From NCBI GenBank assembly GCA_964600845.1, contig CAZRJW010000004.1, forward strand, positions 1-64,000: DNA of 64,000 nt, given 5' to 3'. Below are positions 60,502 to 64,000 of this stretch, one piece after another. The notes under the pieces were generated by a model. It made no database searches and had not been told where the DNA came from. It worked only from the letters and a program-made list of their open reading frames with translations. The position numbers and the translations under genes were made by a program. The stretch comes from JAGOTP01 sp964600845. GTDB taxonomy: Bacteria > Patescibacteriota > Patescibacteriia > 2-12-FULL-60-25. Within the stretch, counting starts at the first letter, position 1; every line of letters starts with the position of its first letter.

Positions 60502-60915
60502 ATGCCCCATCCTCTCCCCCGTCCTCCGATTTTTTCTCTCCGCGTTGGCAAAAGCGCGGCAGGATTCGGGATTTTTGCGGTCGAGGAGATCCCCGCCGGG
60601 CGGTTCATTCTCGAATACTGGGGAGAGCTTGTCACAAGTGACGTCGCGGATAAGGTGGGCGGCCGCTATTTATTTGACCTAGAAAATGGAAATGCGATTC
60701 TTGGGGGCACGCGCAAGAACATCGCGCGCTACGTAAACCATGCTTGTCGGCCAAATGCCGAGACGCGCACGGTGGGCAATCGTATCTACATCTTCTCCAC
60801 CAAGCGCATCAAAGCGGGAGAAGAAATCACGTACGACTACGGAAAGGACTATTTCACTCGCATTATCACGCCGAAAAAGTGTATTTGTAAGACCTGTCTG
60901 AAGCGACGAGCCTAG
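60502..60915 (+). CDS. SET-domain lysine methyltransferase-like protein
   Basis: A 137-residue protein consisting almost only of a SET domain: GKSAAGFGIFAVEEIPAGRFILEYWGE, the knot motif RYVNHACRPNAE, EITYDYG, and a short post-SET CICKTCLKRR with zinc-like Cys. Such minimal SET proteins are known from some bacteria and giant viruses; the target protein is unknown. ATG 60502 (CTATG context) follows TATACT (60466-60471) with a leader of about 23 bases. Confidence 0.88.
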   Translation: MPHPLPRPPIFSLRVGKSAAGFGIFAVEEIPAGRFILEYWGELVTSDVADKVGGRYLFDLENGNAILGGTRKNIARYVNHACRPNAETRTVGNRIYIFSTKRIKAGEEITYDYGKDYFTRIITPKKCICKTCLKRRA

Positions 60916-60942
60916 ACTCACCTCTCTTCAGTTGACCGCTGC

Positions 60943-60974
60943 GTCGCTGTGTGATGAATTATTCGCACAGCGAC
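60943..60974 (+). promoter_or_regulatory. Inverted repeat next to the ribosome site of 60991 gene
   Basis: GTCGCTGTG (60943-60951) and CACAGCGAC (60966-60974) form a perfect 9-bp inverted repeat abutting AAGGAG (60975-60980). A TTGACC -35-like box lies at 60932. It may be an operator or an RNA hairpin that sets access to the ribosome site. Confidence 0.55.
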
Positions 60975-60990
60975 AAGGAGACATCAGGTC

Positions 60991-61356
60991 ATGCTAAAAA
61001 CGGAACAGGGTGCTCGAATCCTTCATCTGCTCTCGATCCGAGGCAACAACTCAGACGCTGCCGATCGTGTACGCGAACTGCTGAAAGCGAAGCTCTGGGC
61101 GGAAGAGACCTACAAAGGTCTCCTGCTCACCCTCGCCGAGAACAGGTGGCTCCACGAAGAACGCTTCCCTCTCATTGAACGACTGAAGGGAGATGCCCTT
61201 AACGAGTATGAGTTCATGCACCTGGACGCGTTAAGCCTCCTGGTCGGCGTTCCGCTCGAACCCGCCGTGCTGATCAAAGAGGAGCACGCTGGTGAAAAGC
61301 GCTGGTACGCGGCGTATCTCGACCTTGTCCGTCTCAAGGCGCTTCTCGCAGCCTGA
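60991..61356 (+). CDS. Helical orphan protein with strong ribosome site, 121 aa
   Basis: No family recognised. Predicted to be all-helical, rich in Leu, Arg, Glu and Lys, with no membrane segment or Cys. Its start has AAGGAG ten bases upstream, unlike core genes here, and it has a separate promoter region and a possible terminator. G+C looks above the neighbours. Like the 36654 and 55348 genes it resembles an acquired single-gene unit. Confidence 0.6.
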   Translation: MLKTEQGARILHLLSIRGNNSDAADRVRELLKAKLWAEETYKGLLLTLAENRWLHEERFPLIERLKGDALNEYEFMHLDALSLLVGVPLEPAVLIKEEHAGEKRWYAAYLDLVRLKALLAA

Positions 61357-61381
61357 AAGAGACCGCTGTCTTTCTCCTCCA

Positions 61382-61410
61382 CCCCACGACCATCGACCCG
61401 GTTCGTGGGG
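61382..61410 (+). terminator. Hairpin after the 60991 gene
   Basis: CCCCACGA (61382-61389) pairs with TCGTGGGG (61403-61410); no T-run, so weak. Confidence 0.35.
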
Positions 61411-61436
61411 CGATGTGTTTATGCGACATCTTCACG

Positions 61437-61465
61437 TTGACGCTGGCTCGGGAGCAATCTAGTAT
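61437..61465 (+). promoter_or_regulatory. Promoter of the ccdA-like gene, very short leader
   Basis: TTGACG (61437-61442), 17 bases, TAGTAT (61460-61465); ten bases to ATG 61476. Confidence 0.7.
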
Positions 61466-61475
61466 TCACAACATC

Positions 61476-62246
61476 ATGCTCCTTGCTCTTGCGATCCCCG
61501 CCTTCCTCGCTGGATTTCTGATGTTTCTTGCGCCCTGCACACTTCCCCTTGTGCCTGGCTATCTGGCGTTTATCAGCGGGGTGTCTGTCCACGAGACACA
61601 GAAAAACAAAGAAGACGCGGGATCCATACGCAAAAAGATTCTCTGGAACGCGCTGTTCTATATTTTGGGCTTTAGTGTCGTCTTCATCTTGCTCGGGACG
61701 CTCTTAAGCAGCCTCGGACGCTACGGCTTTGGGAATTATCGCGTCTATCTTGAAAAAATCAGCGGTGGATTGATCCTCCTCTTAGGCCTCTCGATGACGC
61801 GCCTCTTCGATCTCTCGTTCTTTGATTTTCTCGCAAAAGACCGGCATTTCACCTTCACACGGAAGCTCGCCCCGGGAAAACCCTTGAGCTCCTTTCTCTT
61901 CGGAGCCACGTTCGCCCTTGGTTGGTCTCCCTGCATCGGTCCGATCTTGGGGTCGATTCTGCTCCTCGCTTCGACTTCCGGAACGATTCTTGAAGGGACG
62001 TTTCTGCTCGCCGTCTTTTCCCTTGGGTTAGCGGTCCCCTTTTTCCTTGTCGCGCTTGGGATCGGACAAGCGACAAAAATCATTCGTCAGATGAGCAAGT
62101 ACTTGTCGCTCTTTTCCGTCATTGGAGGGATCTTGATTGCGATGCTTGGTCTCCTTGTCCTCACGGGACATATGGATCTTTGGACCGGGCTTTTCTTCCG
62201 CGTATTTCGTTTTATGAACTATGACGGCTTGTTGAAGTACTTTTAG
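61476..62246 (+). CDS. CcdA/DsbD-type thiol-disulfide membrane transporter
   Basis: A 256-residue protein with six membrane helices. The two redox Cys lie in FLAPCTLPLVPGYLAFISG (about residues 19-37) and LGWSPCIGPILG (about 150-161), the CcdA hallmark. It passes electrons from cytoplasmic thioredoxin-like proteins to the outside. ATG 61476 is chosen to fit the promoter and the first helix. It converges on the persulfide operon, ending four bases inside the end of the 62243 gene. Confidence 0.92.
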   Translation: MLLALAIPAFLAGFLMFLAPCTLPLVPGYLAFISGVSVHETQKNKEDAGSIRKKILWNALFYILGFSVVFILLGTLLSSLGRYGFGNYRVYLEKISGGLILLLGLSMTRLFDLSFFDFLAKDRHFTFTRKLAPGKPLSSFLFGATFALGWSPCIGPILGSILLLASTSGTILEGTFLLAVFSLGLAVPFFLVALGIGQATKIIRQMSKYLSLFSVIGGILIAMLGLLVLTGHMDLWTGLFFRVFRFMNYDGLLKYF

Positions 62247-63124
62247 ACTGCTTTTGCAAACGCTCCGTTCACAGGAACTTTAAGGTACACGGCTCCATTC
62301 TCCTCTGGGTCGGGTAGCCTTCCTGCGCGGATATTGATTTGAATAGACGGAATAATCAGGCGAGGCATCCCAAGCGTCGCGTCTCGCTGAGCGCGTGTCT
62401 GAATAAACTCCTGTTTCGTCACGCCTTCAGAAACATGCCTATTTCTTTGTTTTTGTTCTTCGACGGTTGATTCCCATCGATACTCGCTTCTTCCTTCAGA
62501 GAGATAATCGTGACAGAGAAAGATTCTGGTTTCGCTCGGGAGTTGATACACGCGATGAATCGAATCGAAGAGCGCTTCGGCACTTCCCCCTGGAAAATCA
62601 CAACGCGCCGTTCCGTAGTCAGGCATAAAAATCGTGTCCCCCACGAACAGTGCATCCCCAATCAGATACGAGACATCGGCGGGAGTATGACCCGGGGTCG
62701 CCATCACAGTCGCTGTTAGGGAGCCGATCGCAAAGACCTCCCCGTCTTTCCAGAGATGGTCGAATTGACTCCCATCCGTAGGGAAACGTTCCGAGAGATG
62801 AAAGACGCTCGCAAAGACCTTCTGCACATCTACGATTCGCTCCCCGATCGCGATCTTCCCACCAAGTTGCTGCTGCAGATAGTGGGCCGCGGTCACGTGA
62901 TCGGCATGGGCATGCGTTTCGAGAATCCAAACAACCGAGTAGCGCTCCCGACGAATAAGCTCGATGATCTGGTTCGCATTCTCAAACGAGAGCGTTCCAC
63001 TCGATGGATCGAAATCAAGCACGCTATCAATAATCGCCGCTTCTCGCGTCTCGGGATCAGCCACGACATGCGTTACCGTAAAGGTCGCCTTGTCGAAAAA
63101 TGAATGGATGAGGGGTTGAAGCAT
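62243..63124 (-). CDS. Persulfide dioxygenase-like metallo-hydrolase
   Basis: MBL-fold protein of 293 aa. Metal motif THAHADHVTAAHYL, then TPGHTPADVSYLIGDALFVGDTIFMPDYGTARCDFPGG and FLCHDY are the ETHE1/PDO/Blh pattern. It likely oxidises persulfides (or glutathione persulfide) to sulfite. The C-terminal ~70 residues (EEQKQRNRHVSEGVTKQEFI...) match the BLH type. Third gene of the repressor-rhodanese-dioxygenase operon. Confidence 0.88.
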   Translation of the reverse strand: MLQPLIHSFFDKATFTVTHVVADPETREAAIIDSVLDFDPSSGTLSFENANQIIELIRRERYSVVWILETHAHADHVTAAHYLQQQLGGKIAIGERIVDVQKVFASVFHLSERFPTDGSQFDHLWKDGEVFAIGSLTATVMATPGHTPADVSYLIGDALFVGDTIFMPDYGTARCDFPGGSAEALFDSIHRVYQLPSETRIFLCHDYLSEGRSEYRWESTVEEQKQRNRHVSEGVTKQEFIQTRAQRDATLGMPRLIIPSIQINIRAGRLPDPEENGAVYLKVPVNGAFAKAV

Positions 63125-63145
63125 ACGGATAAGGGATCGAATCTC

Positions 63146-63670
63146 TTATTGCTTATTCCACGGCATCTTTGAGAGGAGAAGTGCCATTCCACACCATCCC
63201 GTCAGGCCGGCAAATACCAATCCTGCACCGATGAAGCCTGGAAGGAGAAGGAACCCGACCCCTCCTACGTACGTGAGAACCACACCGAGCAAAATAAGTG
63301 AACCAGCCACAATAAAAACCTGCTGTGTCAGAGGAATCCGAGAAGACGTCGAGGCTGTTTTTAGCCCGGCTGTTTCCCAGGCCATAAGACCTCCTTCCAC
63401 GTTCACAAGTTCCGCCTTCACTCCTAAGCGTTCCAGCTCTTCAATCGCACGCTTGCTTCGATTTCCAGAACGGCAATGGACGTAGATCGTCTTTTTTTCT
63501 TGCAGCTCTGACAGGCGCGCCGCGAGCTGATCGAGCGGCATGCTTTTTACGCCTTCAATATGTTTTGCTTTGTACTCATCCGGTGTACAGACATTGATAA
63601 ATTCAACGGTTGAGTTAGATTTCTCTGCTTCCAATGTTTGCTGAAAGGCGGAGATCGAAATGTGCTTCAT
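63146..63670 (-). CDS. Rhodanese fused to a DUF2892 membrane domain
   Basis: A 174-residue protein. The N-terminal rhodanese domain has the active-site loop VHCRSGNRSKRA (Cys near residue 70); the C-terminal DUF2892 domain has two membrane helices and ends GWCGMALLLSKMPWNK, with a Cys near the membrane. It should pass sulfane sulfur to or from the membrane. Sits between the repressor and the dioxygenase gene, with gaps of 14 and 21 bases. Confidence 0.9.
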   Translation of the reverse strand: MKHISISAFQQTLEAEKSNSTVEFINVCTPDEYKAKHIEGVKSMPLDQLAARLSELQEKKTIYVHCRSGNRSKRAIEELERLGVKAELVNVEGGLMAWETAGLKTASTSSRIPLTQQVFIVAGSLILLGVVLTYVGGVGFLLLPGFIGAGLVFAGLTGWCGMALLLSKMPWNKQ

Positions 63671-63684
63671 AGGTAGGAGGGAGC

Positions 63685-63951
63685 TTAAGAACGAATGAGA
63701 TCAAGAAGGGCGCTGTATTCCGGAGAATCATGCGCGGAAGACACTTGCTTGGGCGAAAAAAACGTCTTCTCTAGAAAACAGGCCACGAATGCATGCTTCA
63801 GTGAAGAAAATGATCGAGATGCTGCCCGAAGAGTTGCACCCGACTTCACGCAATCGGGCGAATCTGACTGAAGCTCTCTCTTGATAGAGGCGAGCTGTCC
63901 TTCGAGACGGCTGATGTGGTCGATCAAGGGTTTACAGTCTGAACTTGGCAT
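63685..63951 (-). CDS. CsoR/CstR/FrmR-family (DUF156) repressor
   Basis: An 88-residue all-helical repressor. It has the family start HISRLEGQLASIKREL and two Cys, Cys34 in SPDCVKSG and Cys58 in HAFVACFLEK. Cys34 matches the conserved family Cys. Cys58 lies about where metal and aldehyde sensors have a His, so a thiol-based persulfide sensor is likely, but this is inferred. The gene heads the rhodanese-dioxygenase operon, and its promoter holds a perfect operator. Confidence 0.82.
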   Translation of the reverse strand: MPSSDCKPLIDHISRLEGQLASIKRELQSDSPDCVKSGATLRAASRSFSSLKHAFVACFLEKTFFSPKQVSSAHDSPEYSALLDLIRS

Positions 63952-63962
63952 AGGGTAGGTTC

Positions 63963-63992
63963 AGTGTACCCATACCCCTGGGGGTATGTAAA
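63963..63992 (-). promoter_or_regulatory. Persulfide operon promoter with CsoR-type operator
   Basis: On minus: TTTACA (63987-63992), 18 bases, TACACT (63963-63968), 11 bases to the ATG. The spacer region holds CATACCCCTGGGGGTATG (63971-63988), a perfect 8-2-8 palindrome of the G-tract type bound by CsoR-family repressors. Confidence 0.82.
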
Positions 63993-64000
63993 GGACCGAC

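Noticed and set aside
1..64000. CRISPR array, insertion sequence, rRNA, tRNA
   Set aside because: No regularly spaced repeats, transposase motifs or RNA-gene signatures were found by eye on either strand.

Overview
The window looks like a chromosomal segment of a Patescibacteria (Candidate Phyla Radiation) bacterium, perhaps of the Paceibacteria. This placement is inferred from gene content: many short housekeeping genes, few biosynthetic genes, a Gly/Arg-rich CxxC zinc-ribbon protein, a GlsB-type small membrane protein and many one-domain hypotheticals. TAA, TAG and TGA all act as stops (serS and mreC end in TGA), so the standard genetic code applies. Almost no core gene has a Shine-Dalgarno sequence. 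Instead many starts read (C)CTATG, and in a dozen cases a -10 box sits only 6-10 bases before the ATG, which implies leaderless mRNAs.

Layout. 0-16.6 kb, all on +: a membrane protein, tgt, a UvrD-type helicase-nuclease, a DciA-like protein, the cell-shape cluster mreB-mreC-mreD-PBP2, greA (interrupted by a scaffold gap), lysS, a degenerate nucleotidyltransferase, serS, alr and an FtsQ-like protein. 16.6-17.1 kb: a 470-base non-coding stretch with a dif-like palindrome and copies of a 13-base motif. 17.1-24.7 kb, mixed strands: a 45-residue membrane peptide, an FkbM methyltransferase, a SanA/YdcF protein, rmuC, an acidic protein, an exonuclease, typA and a GH1 glycosidase. 24.6-41.1 kb, all on -: a beta-CASP nuclease, dnaE, pheS-pheT, rseP, rsmE, an ABC-2 exporter, a DUF3298 lipoprotein and msrA/msrB. 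41.1-64 kb, mixed: a second GreA-like factor, a BaiN-type flavoprotein, znuABC, a cold-shock protein, rarA, a hydrolase, a DUF4349 protein, an ABC-F ATPase, an aldo/keto reductase, a zinc-ribbon protein, an M32 carboxypeptidase, a DUF2207 protein, glutaredoxin, an AI-2E transporter, a SET protein, CcdA and a sulfide/persulfide operon under a CsoR/CstR-type repressor.

The most interesting signal is at 16.6-17.1 kb. Gene direction turns convergent there. Base skew on + changes from G-rich (also within + genes on the left) to C-rich (also within + genes on the right). A 28-base 11-6-11 palindrome lies in the gap. The exact 13-mer TTGCGTCGTAAAA occurs six times, on the minus strand to the left and on the plus strand to the right. 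Together these suggest a replication terminus with a dif-like site and a polarised terminus motif.

Three genes (36654-37124, 55348-56352, 60991-61356) stand apart. They look richer in G+C, have SD-type ribosome sites, and have their own promoters, operators or terminators. They look like acquired single-gene cassettes. A persulfide/thiol redox island (glutaredoxin, CcdA, persulfide-dioxygenase-like enzyme, rhodanese, repressor, plus msrA/msrB) is a second functional theme. Two short direct duplications (55 bp around the N-gap in greA, 57 bp in the GH1 gene) may be assembly artefacts.
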